Shown: positions 49,293 to 59,752 of the stretch, piece by piece
How positions within the stretch are numbered: the first letter of the stretch is position 1
Layout: the number at the start of each line of letters is the position of its first letter
Source of the DNA: Blastococcus sp. TF02A-30
Lineage (GTDB): Bacteria; Actinomycetota; Actinomycetes; Mycobacteriales; Geodermatophilaceae
NCBI RefSeq assembly: GCF_003319185.1
Contig: NZ_QOHJ01000002.1
Span: forward strand, 372,001-436,000
Reading direction: 5' to 3'
Length of the DNA stretch: 64,000 nt
Position numbers and translations under genes: made by a program
The notes under the pieces: model-generated
The model's input: only the letters and a program-made list of their open reading frames with translations
Told to the model about the DNA's origin: nothing
Database searches by the model: none

Positions 49293-49739
49293 ATGTCGGC
49301 GCGACGCATGTGGGCACTGCTACTGCTCGCTGCTGTCTTCAGCATGCACGGGGTCCAGTGCATGGCGACCGACGTCGCCGACCACGGGATGACCGAAGCA
49401 GGACACGTCCCGTCTGCCCTGTCCGTGCAGGCGGCGGAAATCGACTCAGCTCTCGCCGCCGCACCTCACCTGTCGCCCGCGACGATGTCTGCTGCAATGA
49501 CGATCGCCGTCGCCGCCGATCTCTCCCCGGACGGTTCTCCGCCCCACGGCTCGGCCTTGATGGCGGTCTGCCTGGCCGTGGTCCTCACCGGCGTGAGTGC
49601 GCTGGCTGCGGCAACGCTGATCGGTCGAGCATCGGCATCGAGCGTTCGCGCTCGGGCTCCTTCTCCGATGTGGCACACCGGGTGGTCGAGGGTCCCTCGA
49701 CCACCGGACTTGTCCGCTCTCTGTCTTCTGCGGATCTAG
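49293..49739 (+). CDS. DUF6153-like membrane protein
   Basis: About 148 residues with an N-terminal hydrophobic segment (ALLLLAAVFSMHGVQC), a His/Met-containing external part, and a C-terminal hydrophobic segment SALMAVCLAVVLTGVSAL followed by a basic tail ending in DLSALCLLRI. This plan and ending match DUF6153-type proteins, frequently next to DUF305 lipoproteins and copper genes in actinobacteria. Met/His/Cys residues could bind copper. The GGGGGG ribosome site supports this ATG over an upstream in-frame start. Confidence 0.7.
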   Translation: MSARRMWALLLLAAVFSMHGVQCMATDVADHGMTEAGHVPSALSVQAAEIDSALAAAPHLSPATMSAAMTIAVAADLSPDGSPPHGSALMAVCLAVVLTGVSALAAATLIGRASASSVRARAPSPMWHTGWSRVPRPPDLSALCLLRI

Positions 49740-49751
49740 GCCGAATGCCCT

Positions 49752-49782
49752 GACCCGACTCCGCCCATGGCTCAGTCGGGTC
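49752..49782. terminator. Hairpin between DUF6153 and DUF305 genes
   Basis: GACCCGACT and AGTCGGGTC form a 9-bp stem with a 13-nt loop, 12 bp after the stop. No T-tract; may attenuate rather than end transcription. Confidence 0.5.
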
Positions 49783-49824
49783 CTACGCGCACGCCTAAGA
49801 CCTACAACCGCAGGAGAAATTCTG

Positions 49825-50457
49825 ATGACTCGCACGACCGCACGACTCGTCCGCCTGGCCGGCGGACTCATGGCAGGAGCCGTCGTTCTCGCCGGCTGCT
49901 CCGGTGGGAGCAGCGACACCAGCGCCGACAGCGGTGCCGATCGCAGTGCCGATGCCACCAGCTCCGCGAGCGCGACCACGCACAACGAGGCCGACGTCGC
50001 GTTCGTCCAGGGCATGCTCCCGCACCACGAAGGGGCTTTGCGCATGGCTCAGCTCGCCGATGGTCGGGCCGCGGACCCGCGGGTGATCGATCTGGCGGAT
50101 CGCATCGAGGCGGCGCAGGGGCCGGAGATCGAGACGATGACCGGCTGGCTCGAGGCGTGGGGCGAGCCGCTGCCCGAGGAGGACATGGGCGGCATGGATC
50201 ACGGCTCGGGTGGCATGGACATGGAAGGGATGTCCGAGGAAGACATGACGGCGCTTGACTCTTCTTCCGGCGCCGAGTTCGATCGCATGTTTCTGGAGAT
50301 GATGATTCCGCACCACCAGGGCGCGGTGGAAATGGCCGAGACGGAGATCGCCGACGGTTCCGATCAGGACGCCGTCGAGATGGCTCGGGAGATCGTCGAG
50401 TCTCAGACGGCTGAGATCGAGGAGATGCAGACGCTGCTGGCCGAGTTGGGCGGCTGA
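49825..50457 (+). CDS. DUF305 lipoprotein
   Basis: Lipoprotein of about 210 residues: lipobox LAGC, Ser/Asp/Ala linker, then a DUF305 four-helix domain repeated in outline: QGMLPHHEGALRMAQLA and LEMMIPHHQGAVEMAE. The HH and Met positions are thought to bind copper in this ferritin-like family. A Met/Gly/Asp-rich loop (MGGMDHGSGGMDMEGM) between the halves is also a plausible Cu(I) site. Context: csoR, copZ and copB follow. Confidence 0.92.
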   Translation: MTRTTARLVRLAGGLMAGAVVLAGCSGGSSDTSADSGADRSADATSSASATTHNEADVAFVQGMLPHHEGALRMAQLADGRAADPRVIDLADRIEAAQGPEIETMTGWLEAWGEPLPEEDMGGMDHGSGGMDMEGMSEEDMTALDSSSGAEFDRMFLEMMIPHHQGAVEMAETEIADGSDQDAVEMAREIVESQTAEIEEMQTLLAELGG

Positions 50458-50468
50458 CGCCGCGACGG

Positions 50469-50500
50469 GTGGCGCTGTTTCGGCTGCAGGACAGCGCCAC
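50469..50500. terminator. Hairpin after the DUF305 lipoprotein gene
   Basis: GTGGCGCTGT and ACAGCGCCAC form a perfect 10-bp stem around a 12-nt loop, 11 bp after the stop codon. Strong stem but no T-run. Confidence 0.6.
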
Positions 50501-50581
50501 TCGTCGACAGCTCTGCGCGCTCAGGCCACCGGGCCGGAGCGCTCCCTCGCCGTCAGCCTCTCCGTCTCGAAGGACCACCCC

Positions 50582-51511
50582 ATGCGCGCTGGCCTGCGCC
50601 GCCCGGCTACCTCTGTTCATGCCCCTCGTCTTCTCCCGATGGCTCGCGTTCGTGGGATCGCGAGAGCGCTTTTTGTGGCGGCGGCCTCCGCGCTGCTCGT
50701 CGCTGGTTGCACCTCCTCGTCCGCGCAGTCGGACGCCGAGGCGGCTGGAGCGACGGCCGGCATGCTGCCGTCCAGCCACATCCACGGTGTCGCGATCGAC
50801 CCAGCTGACGGGCGACTGCTCCTGGCCACACACGACGGGCTCTTCGAAGTGGGCGATGGCGGAGAGTCGACCCATATAGGGCCGGTCATCGACCTGATGG
50901 GCTTCGCCGTCCGCGGGCCGGGGCACTTCCTCGCCTCCGGACATCCCGGGCCGGACGTCGATCTGCCGGAGCCGGTCGGGCTGATCGAGTCGACGGACGG
51001 CGGCCGGACGTGGGAACCGCGATCCCGGCAGGGCGAGTCCGACTTCCATGCGCTGACGGTCAGCGATGCGGGGGTCCTCGGTTACGACGGCTCGCTCGTG
51101 CGGAGCGCCGACGGCGACGAGTGGGAGCAGCTACTGATTCCGGCGGCTCCGGCGACACTCGCCGCAGCACCGGACGGGCGGACGATTCTCGCCACCACTG
51201 AGCAGGGTCTTCTCAGCTCCGTCGACGGCGGTAGCTCGTGGGTCGGGAACGACGGTGCGCCGCTCCTCCAGGTGGTCGACTGGGCCGACGACGGCATGAA
51301 CGTCGCGGGCGTGGACCCGTCCGGTTCGGTGTGGACGAGCTCGGACGCAGCCGTGACCTGGCAGCCGGGGCCCCGGCTGGGATCACCCCCGCAGGCAGTG
51401 GCGGCGACCTCCTCGGCGGGGGGCTCGCTGCGGATCGCCGTCGTCACGACCGCGGCGCTGATGGAGTCGCACGACGGCGGACTCACGTTCGATGTCGTCC
51501 TGGGGGAGTGA
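50582..51511 (+). CDS. BNR-repeat (F510_1955-like) lipoprotein
   Basis: Secreted lipoprotein of about 309 residues with lipobox LVAGC and a beta-propeller. Asp-box repeats are visible: STDGGRTWE, SVDGGSSWV, SSDAAVTWQ, SHDGGLTFD. HIHGVAIDPADGRLLLATH at the start of the domain is typical of the F510_1955 family, which is often found beside DUF305 genes. Annotated in databases as glycosyl hydrolase or exo-sialidase, but the catalytic residues of sialidases are not evident. An ATG 19 codons later is an alternative start nearer the signal peptide. Confidence 0.8.
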   Translation: MRAGLRRPATSVHAPRLLPMARVRGIARALFVAAASALLVAGCTSSSAQSDAEAAGATAGMLPSSHIHGVAIDPADGRLLLATHDGLFEVGDGGESTHIGPVIDLMGFAVRGPGHFLASGHPGPDVDLPEPVGLIESTDGGRTWEPRSRQGESDFHALTVSDAGVLGYDGSLVRSADGDEWEQLLIPAAPATLAAAPDGRTILATTEQGLLSSVDGGSSWVGNDGAPLLQVVDWADDGMNVAGVDPSGSVWTSSDAAVTWQPGPRLGSPPQAVAATSSAGGSLRIAVVTTAALMESHDGGLTFDVVLGE

Positions 51512-51613
51512 GCCATGAAGGGGCGCCGTGCGCCTTGCGCGTGGCCGGGCAGGCCCCCCGGGTCCGTGCCGCCTGGATCCTGGTCGAGGAGGTGCTGAGA
51601 GCGCCTTGCGCTT

Positions 51614-51664
51614 TAACCCCAGGGGGGTATAACGTCAGATTGCAGATACCGGTAGGGGGTATCT
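51614..51664 (+). promoter_or_regulatory. Two CsoR-type operators
   Basis: ACCCCAGGGGGGTAT and, 12 bp on, AGATACC-N7-GGTATCT with a G-run in the spacer. Both have the TACC/GGTA plus G-tract form of CsoR sites and lie 24-70 bp before csoR, suggesting autoregulation. The second is the better palindrome. Confidence 0.7.
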
Positions 51665-51687
51665 GTGAGCCGGCGTCGGAGGATGAC

Positions 51688-51993
51688 ATGGACCAGGCAG
51701 ATGCCGGCAGTTCGCACGGCTACATCCAGCGCCAGGACGACTACCTCAACCGACTTCGCCGGATCGAAGGACAGGTTCGAGGCCTCCAGCGCATGGTCGA
51801 GGAGGAGCAGTACTGCATCGACATCCTCACGCAGGTGTCGGCGACCACGAAGGCTCTCCAATCAGTCGCGCTCGGACTGCTCGAGGAGCACATGAGTCAT
51901 TGCGTTGTGCGGTCGGCCGCAGCCGGCGGCGCCGAGGCCGACAAGAAGATCCGCGAGGCCACCGAGGCCATCGCCCGCCTGGTCCGCTCCTGA
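51688..51993 (+). CDS. csoR: Copper-sensing repressor CsoR
   Basis: Four-helix DUF156 repressor of 101 residues. The Cu(I) ligands of CsoR are at Cys43, His68 and Cys72, with the same spacing as Cys36-His61-Cys65 of the mycobacterial protein. YLNRLRRIEGQVRGLQRM is the conserved first helix. ATG with GGAGGA upstream. Followed by copZ and copB, which it should release on Cu(I) binding. Confidence 0.95.
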   Translation: MDQADAGSSHGYIQRQDDYLNRLRRIEGQVRGLQRMVEEEQYCIDILTQVSATTKALQSVALGLLEEHMSHCVVRSAAAGGAEADKKIREATEAIARLVRS

Positions 51994-52060
51994 GACGGAC
52001 CCACCCGAACCAGCACCCACGGCAATGCACGCCCACAAGGAATCGAGAGGACAACCCGAG

Positions 52061-52327
52061 ATGAGCACCGCCACGTACAAGGTCGTCGGCATGACCTGCG
52101 GCCACTGCGTCAACTCCGTGACCGAAGAGGTCAGCCAGGTTCCCGGCGTCACCGACGTCAACGTCGATCTCGCCACCGGCGGACTCACCGTCAGCACGGT
52201 GGCCGATGTGGACGACGGTGCCGTGCGCGCCGCCGTCGAAGAGGCCGGCTATCAGGTGGCCGAGCCGGCCAACCTGCTCGCCGGGACTGGTGGCCAGACC
52301 TCCGGGTGCGGCTGCGGCTGCAGCTGA
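52061..52327 (+). CDS. copZ: Copper chaperone CopZ (HMA domain) with Cys tail
   Basis: Cu(I) chaperone of 88 residues. The HMA fold carries GMTCGHC (Cys13, Cys16) and the usual VPGVTDVNVDL. An extra C-terminal tail CGCGCS adds three cysteines beyond the 68-residue domain and could store additional copper. Same strand as csoR, 67 bp downstream. Confidence 0.93.
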   Translation: MSTATYKVVGMTCGHCVNSVTEEVSQVPGVTDVNVDLATGGLTVSTVADVDDGAVRAAVEEAGYQVAEPANLLAGTGGQTSGCGCGCS

Positions 52328-52485
52328 CAGTCTGCGCCCGAAAGCCGGTCACGGGGCACCGCCATGGTTGAAGGCGGAACGCTGACCGGCCGACGCCCCC
52401 TAGAACCTCGGCAGCACCCCTAGCCGGATCGCCAGCACGGGGAGCTCATCGGATCGAAGACTCTCAACGCAAAGGTTGCACGGTC

Positions 52486-54792
<2,307 letters not shown>

Positions 54793-54798
54793 TCTGGG

Positions 54799-55392
54799 TC
54801 ACTCTGGCGGGCAGTTCCGCTCAGCGGACGCCTCGAATTCAGGGACAGCTCGCGCCTCGGCTTCCTCGGGCGTACTGGCGATTCCGTTGCGCTCGATGTC
54901 CTCGATCAGCCAGTCCATCTCGTCGATTTCCCGCCGCTGCGCCTCGCTGATCTCAACGGCCAGTTGGCATACGCGAATGTCGGACAGTTCGGCTCGCTCG
55001 GACCGGGTGATGGCCATCGAGTGATGAGGGATCATCGCACTCATCCACGAGCCGTCCTGGACGGTCGTCTGACTGCGGTCGAGGAACACTCCCGCCCCCA
55101 GCAGCACGAGGCTCGCCGCCACGATGGCGATGTTGCCCTTCACGTTCTTGTACATGTTGAGCATCCAGCCGAGCATGACCAGCCCCATGGTTCCGCCCAT
55201 GGTGATCGCCATGAACATGCGGCTCTGACTGAAGCGGATGTGGCTCCACTCATAAGAGCTGACGAACATGACCCCGTACATCACGACCATGGCCGTCAAG
55301 ATCATGGCCCCGAAGCGCAAGTACATCTTGGTGTCGTGCGACATCTTGCCGTCGTCACCGTTCTCGTTTGCCTCGTTCTTCTTCGTCGCCAT
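54799..55392 (-). CDS. DUF305 membrane protein
   Basis: About 197 residues. A charged N-terminus (MATKKNEANENG), three to four transmembrane helices rich in Met (MILTAMVVMYGVMFV; ITMGGTMGLVMLGWMLNMY), then a DUF305 domain with MSAMIPHHSMAITRSE and Asp/Glu-rich helices ending in CPPE. The Met-rich helices and HH motif suggest copper binding at the membrane. Convergent with copB (6 bp apart). A TACGGGTA palindrome lies about 180 bp upstream; the longer in-frame start is rejected because its residues are Arg/Pro-rich shadow. Confidence 0.88.
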   Translation of the reverse strand: MATKKNEANENGDDGKMSHDTKMYLRFGAMILTAMVVMYGVMFVSSYEWSHIRFSQSRMFMAITMGGTMGLVMLGWMLNMYKNVKGNIAIVAASLVLLGAGVFLDRSQTTVQDGSWMSAMIPHHSMAITRSERAELSDIRVCQLAVEISEAQRREIDEMDWLIEDIERNGIASTPEEAEARAVPEFEASAERNCPPE

Positions 55393-55776
55393 GGATCCGA
55401 TCTCCGTCCTTGATGTCGGTTGTCGAGGAATTCGCAGGTCAATCACTTCATCGCCACGAGAGCCGTTCGCCGCGCCCGGTGAAGGCGCATGCGCCCGGTT
55501 GCCTTGGCGACGTTCAATGCGGACGTCAGGCCCCGTGCGGGCGTGTTGGTCATGCCGGGCCGTCCGCATGCCCGTACGGTCGTACGGGTAAACGCAACGA
55601 GCCAGTTCGGCCGTCGGCGCGTGCGCGGACGTCCGCCGCCCAGTCGCTCTGGGTTCGGGACAACCGGGCGGTGGATCGGACACACTGCTCAGGTGTCGGA
55701 GGATTTCCTGTCATGGTCGATGCCGGCCAGTCGCGATGGAGGCCCAGGTGGGCTGAGCTCGACCTGGGAGAGGTCC
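55393..55776. other. Intergenic region with ArsR-like operator
   Basis: About 380 bp without a supported gene except a possible N-terminal extension of the ATP-binding gene from GTG at 55693. It holds the palindrome at 55571-55590. Confidence 0.45.
55571..55590. promoter_or_regulatory. ArsR-type operator upstream of the DUF305 membrane gene
   Basis: CCCGTA-N6-TACGGGTA; the inner bases also pair, giving an 18-bp perfect palindrome. Same half-sites and spacing as the site next to the arsR gene at 56984, so the same repressor probably binds both. Confidence 0.6.
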
Positions 55777-56295
55777 ATGAACGAAGCGATGTGGAGCCAG
55801 CGGCGGCCGTCGCCTGCCAGCCCCGTGGACTCCGTTGCTGTCTGGGACGGGCGACCCTGCACTCTCGCCGACGTCACCGAGTTGCGCCTGCACCTGCGCG
55901 AGGGGCTCGCTGATGCCGCCCGCCGCGGTGACGCCGACGACGCGGACATCGAGAGACTGCTGCTGGTCTTCGAGGAACTCACCTCCAACGGTCTGCGGCA
56001 CGGACAGGCGCCGGTACGGGTCGTGGTCACCACCACCGACCGCGGATGGCTGATCGACGTGAGCGACGCCGCAACCGACCGCCCGCCCACCCTGGCCGTC
56101 GGCCGGGACGCTGCCCAGGGCGGGTTGGGCCTCTACCTCGTCGCCCGGCTCAGTGCCGCGCACGGCTGGATGGTTCAGGAAGACCGCAAGCACGTGTGGG
56201 CACGGATCGACTATGCGTCCCGCAGCGCGCCCGTTCCGGTGGCTCCGCTGCCCCGGCCCCGCGACGAGGCGACCGGCCGGAGCCAGTTCCAGTAG
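55777..56295 (+). CDS. RsbW-like ATP-binding (HATPase) protein
   Basis: Serine kinase/anti-sigma-like protein of about 172 residues. N box FEELTSNGLRHG, G1-type DVSDAATDRPP and G2-type GGLGLYLVARLSAAHGW are those of the RsbW/SpoIIAB family, common in actinobacteria. ATG with GGGAGAGG upstream; an in-frame GTG 28 codons earlier is possible. No sigma factor is adjacent. The STAS protein near 23 kb could be an antagonist, though the two are far apart. Confidence 0.8.
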   Translation: MNEAMWSQRRPSPASPVDSVAVWDGRPCTLADVTELRLHLREGLADAARRGDADDADIERLLLVFEELTSNGLRHGQAPVRVVVTTTDRGWLIDVSDAATDRPPTLAVGRDAAQGGLGLYLVARLSAAHGWMVQEDRKHVWARIDYASRSAPVPVAPLPRPRDEATGRSQFQ

Positions 56296-56457
56296 CGGCA
56301 GGCTGCCAGGCCGCACCGCTGGTACTGGCGTTCGTTGCCGCCCCTCATCGTTCCAGGAGGTTCACCGGCCGAAGCAGTCACGGCCGGGGGAGTAGCCGCT
56401 TCGGAGCGCCCGGACCCGTAAAGCGTGGTGTCGGGCGCCCCGACGGCCCGTGGTGGG

Positions 56458-56865
56458 TCAGCCCAGCGAGGTGATGAGGTCTCGGCAGGCCTGCTCGCAG
56501 CGCCGACATGCCTCGGCGCAGATGCGGCAGTGCTCGTGCATCGAGGCGTGGCTCTCGCACTCGTCACCGCACGCCTTGCATGCGGTGGCGCAGGCCTCGA
56601 GCACTGCGCGGGTGAGGTTGGCGTCATAGCCGGTGTGCCGGGAGAGCACGCGGCCGGTGGTGTCGCAGATGTCGGCGCAGTCGGTGTTGGTGCGGATGCA
56701 CTTGGTCAGCTCGGCGACCATGTCTTCACTGAGACAAGCGTCGGCGCAGGCGGTGCATGCCTGCGCGCACTCGAAGCAGGCCTCGATGCAGGCGAGGAGC
56801 TTCTGCTTGTCCACCCCGCCGAGGTCCTTGGGGTAGGTGTCGAGCATCTGGGCTGCCACGGTCAT
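56458..56865 (-). CDS. Cys-rich four-helix copper-storage-like protein (DUF326/Csp)
   Basis: Cytosolic protein of 135 residues with eighteen cysteines in CxxxC and CxxC spacing on four predicted helices (for example ACIEACFECAQACTAC and HCRICAEACRRCEQAC). This is the Csp/DUF326 plan, in which a four-helix bundle packs many Cu(I) ions. No export signal. ATG with GAGGAGG ribosome site. Divergent from an ArsR gene with a perfect palindrome between them, so it is probably induced by the same metal. Confidence 0.9.
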   Translation of the reverse strand: MTVAAQMLDTYPKDLGGVDKQKLLACIEACFECAQACTACADACLSEDMVAELTKCIRTNTDCADICDTTGRVLSRHTGYDANLTRAVLEACATACKACGDECESHASMHEHCRICAEACRRCEQACRDLITSLG

Positions 56866-56936
56866 GGTTGCCTCCTCGTCATCCCGACGCCGGTCGGCCT
56901 GGACGCCGTCCGGGACTGTCGCCGGTGGTCGGCGCC

Positions 56937-56958
56937 TACCCGTAGAGCCGTACGGGTA
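56937..56958. promoter_or_regulatory. ArsR operator between the Cys-rich gene and arsR
   Basis: TACCCGTA-N6-TACGGGTA, a perfect inverted repeat 25 bp before the arsR start and 71 bp from the divergent start. It should control both genes. Confidence 0.7.
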
Positions 56959-56983
56959 TGAGTGAGTCGGAGGTGTTTCTCGA

Positions 56984-57361
56984 ATGTCGGAACCTGGCCA
57001 CGCCCACCCGGTAGACCCTGAGCGCGTCTCGCACGCTCGTGCTCGCCTGCCCAGCCGGGAGGAAGTCGCCCAGCTGACCAGTGTGCTGAGCCTGATGGCC
57101 GACCCCACCCGCGCCCGGGTCCTCTTCGCACTCGACATGGTCGAGGAGCTCTGCGTCGGCGACCTCGCACTGGCCCTGGAGGCCAGCGAGGACGCCGTGG
57201 GGTACGCGCTCCGGTTGTTGCGCACGGCGGGACTGGTGACCAACCGGAAGCAGGGGCGCATCGTGTACTACCGCCTGGCGGAGGGGTTCCCCGAGCCACT
57301 GCGGGAGCACTGCCTACGCCAGTTGGTCGTCCTCTCGGAAGCAGCGCCGGACGACGACTGA
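56984..57361 (+). CDS. ArsR-family metal sensor
   Basis: Winged-helix repressor of 125 residues. MADPTRARVLFALDMVEELCVGDLA contains one Cys at the position of the ELCVCDL motif of ArsR-type sensors, with the second Cys replaced by Gly. EDAVGYALRLLRTAGLV is the recognition helix. An N-terminal HAHP and a C-terminal His in REHCLRQ could give further ligands. The adjacent Cys-rich four-helix gene suggests Cu(I) or a similar soft metal. Confidence 0.9.
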   Translation: MSEPGHAHPVDPERVSHARARLPSREEVAQLTSVLSLMADPTRARVLFALDMVEELCVGDLALALEASEDAVGYALRLLRTAGLVTNRKQGRIVYYRLAEGFPEPLREHCLRQLVVLSEAAPDDD

Positions 57362-57455
57362 CACAGCCAGGGGAGGATCGGCGCCGATCCATCGCCCGCA
57401 GAGCCGCTCGTCTCAAGGGGCAGTGCCGCGGACATTCACTTCGGGACAGCAGTTT

Positions 57456-57497
57456 CTCTTGGCCGACCCGGCGTGCTCTCTTGGCCGACTCGGCGTG
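57456..57497 (+). repeat. Tandem direct repeat, 20 bp x2
   Basis: CTCTTGGCCGAC(C/T)CGGCGTG occurs twice with a 22-bp period and a single mismatch, in a gene-free stretch after arsR. Could be a tandem binding site or remnant of a duplication. Confidence 0.5.
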
Positions 57498-57610
57498 GGT
57501 CGCCTCGTGACCCGTGACCGTCGTGAGGAAGTCGATCGGCGGGGGGTGTCCCTTCTGATGGTTCGGCGACCGTGGCGGGTAGCCAGCGCCGTCAACTGAC
57601 TCGGTGGTGC

Positions 57611-58150
57611 TCAGTTGTCCTCGGTCGGGTCCTCCGGGGCCTCGAACGTCCCGTCTGCGGGTGACTCAGGGGCGACCGGCGCCTCCATGGTGACCTCGCC
57701 GGCGTCCTCGAACACGAAGGTCACCTCGATCGACTGTGAAGACCGGAGCGACGTGGCGAGGTCGAGCAGGATCACCGATGGTGGCCCCTCCGGCTCGAGG
57801 TAGGCGTTGTCGTTCTCGGCTACCTCGACGGCCCCCTCGCTGCCGTCCAGAGCAACGAGTCGTGCGTCCGCGAAGTCGGGCCCCTTCACGTCGACCAGCC
57901 GGTAGCTGGTCGTTCCGGTGTTCGTGAGGGCGGCGTAGAGGGCCACGTCGTCGCCTTCTTCATGCAGGCCGTCTTCCGGGAACTCGAGTTGCAGCGAAAC
58001 AATCTTCAGGTCCGCGGTGACTGCCTCGTCGGGTGCCGGGGCACCGCCGACGTCGTCGCTCTCGTTGCCGCATCCCGTCAACGTCAGCGCGGTGACCAGC
58101 GCGGCGGCGACCGGCCAACTCCGGTGCATCGACCGGCGGTTGGCAATCAT
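57611..58150 (-). CDS. PCu(A)C-like (DUF461) lipoprotein
   Basis: Lipoprotein of about 179 residues with lipobox LTGC and an acidic linker. The beta domain matches the copper chaperone PCu(A)C outline (VALYAALTNTGTTSYRLVDV, then LRSSQSIEVTFVFEDAGEVTMEAPV), but the H(M)x10Mx21HxM copper motif is not complete, as in many actinobacterial relatives. Ends in a Glu/Asp/Pro tail. ATG is the first with a signal peptide. Role: possible extracytoplasmic copper delivery. Confidence 0.78.
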   Translation of the reverse strand: MIANRRSMHRSWPVAAALVTALTLTGCGNESDDVGGAPAPDEAVTADLKIVSLQLEFPEDGLHEEGDDVALYAALTNTGTTSYRLVDVKGPDFADARLVALDGSEGAVEVAENDNAYLEPEGPPSVILLDLATSLRSSQSIEVTFVFEDAGEVTMEAPVAPESPADGTFEAPEDPTEDN

Positions 58151-58459
58151 GTGTGTCTCCGTTCGTCGCGATCGCGGGTTCCCGGCAGGGCTACCCCGCC
58201 GCGCTGGAGGGACACCGACCGTCGCCGGACCGCAACATTCGGCGGGTGCGGCGGATCGTGCCGCCCACGACGCCGCAATTGCTGGCCGAAGCGTCGCCCG
58301 CGACCCGCGAAGGCGGTACTGACGCCTGCCGCAGCCATGGCGCGGTGAGCCCCCGTCTGTACAACAAGGGCGGCGCCCTCGGCGGGAATCTCTTTGCGCC
58401 CGCGTGACGATCTGAGAGATGCGGGTTGGCGGCCTCGCCCTTCTGGGTAACGCCTGTCC
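58151..58459. other. Intergenic, nothing recognised
   Basis: About 310 bp between divergent genes. Open frames here are Arg/Pro-rich and lack ribosome sites. Promoters for the lipoprotein and CsbD genes are expected, but none stood out. Confidence 0.4.
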
Positions 58460-58633
58460 ATGAGCGGAATGGACAAGGCGAAGAACAAGATCGAGGAGCT
58501 TGGTGGTCAGGGCAAGGAGGCTGCCGGGAAGGCCACCGACGATAAGGACCTGCAGGCTGAAGGCGAAGCCGACCAGGCGAGCGGAAACGTCAAGCAGGCT
58601 GGGGAGAAGGTCAAGGACGTTTTCAAGAGCTAG
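58460..58633 (+). CDS. csbD: CsbD-family stress protein
   Basis: Very small hydrophilic protein of 57 residues, rich in Lys, Ala, Gly and Glu. It opens MSGMDKAKNKIEELGGQGKE and contains the CsbD signature QAEGEADQASGNVKQAGEKV. CsbD proteins are general-stress induced in Bacillus and common in actinobacteria; the molecular role is unknown. It is followed by two stem-loops. Confidence 0.9.
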   Translation: MSGMDKAKNKIEELGGQGKEAAGKATDDKDLQAEGEADQASGNVKQAGEKVKDVFKS

Positions 58634-58639
58634 TCCGCG

Positions 58640-58691
58640 GCGGACAACGGTCCGCGACCTGTCAGGGGCGCCGTCCTTCGGAGTACGGCGC
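58640..58691 (+). terminator. Two hairpins after csbD
   Basis: GCGGAC-AACG-GTCCGC directly after the stop, then GCGCCGT-N10-ACGGCGC. Both are stable stems; the second is followed by CTCCTTGT, weakly T-rich. Confidence 0.6.
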
Positions 58692-58884
58692 TCCTTGTCG
58701 CGCTCTGGCTCTCGGTAAACGATATTGCCGACGTCATGGGGAATGAGCACACCATCTCGAGGGGTCGGGCCCCTCAATTTCAGCCGAGGTATTCCGCTGG
58801 ATGGTCCTGTCCAGGTGGTTGGTCGCGTGGGGTCGGTCGCCCCGCCGTCGGACCGCCGATGCCTGTCGCATGTCGGCCGCCTCG

Positions 58885-59169
58885 TTAACGAGATGGACCG
58901 CCACTTTCCGACAACGAGCGGCCGCCGATGTCCAGACCCGTCCCGAGGACCCGACGGAGGACCACGACGGTCGCAGCAACTGCGATCACTTCCCAGTCGG
59001 GGTCGGCAGACAGCCGAACGAGGCCGGCGGCCAGCAGCAGATCAAGCAGCACTCCAAGGGCCGTCCTCGGCTGTCCGGTCGTCAGGAGCGCGATCACCGC
59101 AGCGACGAGCGCCGAGCCGGTGATCGCCAGCGACAACGCGACGGCCACCACCGCCAGGTCGCCGCTCAC
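58885..59169 (-). CDS. Small membrane protein coupled to DUF1622
   Basis: About 94 residues with three hydrophobic segments (LAVVAVALSLAITGSALVAAVI; LGVLLDLLLAAGLV; VIAVAATVVVLRRVL). No family recognised. The ATG overlaps the DUF1622 stop (ATGA), so they are co-translated and probably form a membrane complex. Confidence 0.6.
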   Translation of the reverse strand: MSGDLAVVAVALSLAITGSALVAAVIALLTTGQPRTALGVLLDLLLAAGLVRLSADPDWEVIAVAATVVVLRRVLGTGLDIGGRSLSESGGPSR

Positions 59170-59564
59170 GCCGTCTGCTCAGGCTTCGCGTCGGCCGGAT
59201 CGAGGCCATTCCCCTCTTCTTTCTCTGCCGCCAACTGCCGGCGTTCCTCGGCGATCTCTTTACTGAGGAAGTAGTTGAGCGCGGTTCGGATCGCCGCGAT
59301 GGCGGCCAGCTTGCCGATCTCCTCGAACGATGGGGCCACAGCGGTGGTCAAGATGTCGCTGGCTAGCTGGAACTCCAGCCCCAGGGCCAGAAACCGGCCG
59401 AGGGTCAGACGAACCGGCACGAAGGCTCTGGTGCCACGCCGCTGCAGGCCCGCCCAGACGAAGCGGACGAAGGCCCAGAGAGCACCGATGGCGATCACCG
59501 CAGCACCGAAGGTCTCCACTATGAGGACCAGGACGTGGACGATCTCGGAGAGTCGCTCTTCCAC
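59166..59564 (-). CDS. DUF1622 membrane protein
   Basis: About 132 residues. Two or three helices (IVHVLVLIVETFGAAVIAIGALWAF first) and the DUF1622 pattern RLTLGRFLALGLEFQLASDILTTAVAPSFEEIGKLAAIAAIRTALNYFL, cited here by position: residues 52-100. A charged C-terminal tail follows. Function unknown; frequently found in stress or accessory regions. Confidence 0.85.
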   Translation of the reverse strand: MEERLSEIVHVLVLIVETFGAAVIAIGALWAFVRFVWAGLQRRGTRAFVPVRLTLGRFLALGLEFQLASDILTTAVAPSFEEIGKLAAIAAIRTALNYFLSKEIAEERRQLAAEKEEGNGLDPADAKPEQTA

Positions 59565-59752
59565 GGCTCAGCGTCCCCGGCCACGGCACGGCGCCCGCCG
59601 GGCCCGATCCCCGGTTGCGGGGGTCACGTGCGCCGACGGCAAGGGGGAGGAGAGCCACATGCTGCCGTTCCTTGCCCATCCACCCGTCAGTGGAACCCGT
59701 CGGCACGTCCTCATCCGACGGTGCCCCACGCCACACGTCTGAGCGGTCCGGG

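Noticed and set aside
50582-51511. Sialidase activity for the BNR-repeat lipoprotein
   Set aside because: Asp-boxes mark the fold only; the arginine triad and Tyr/Glu nucleophile pair of sialidases were not identified.
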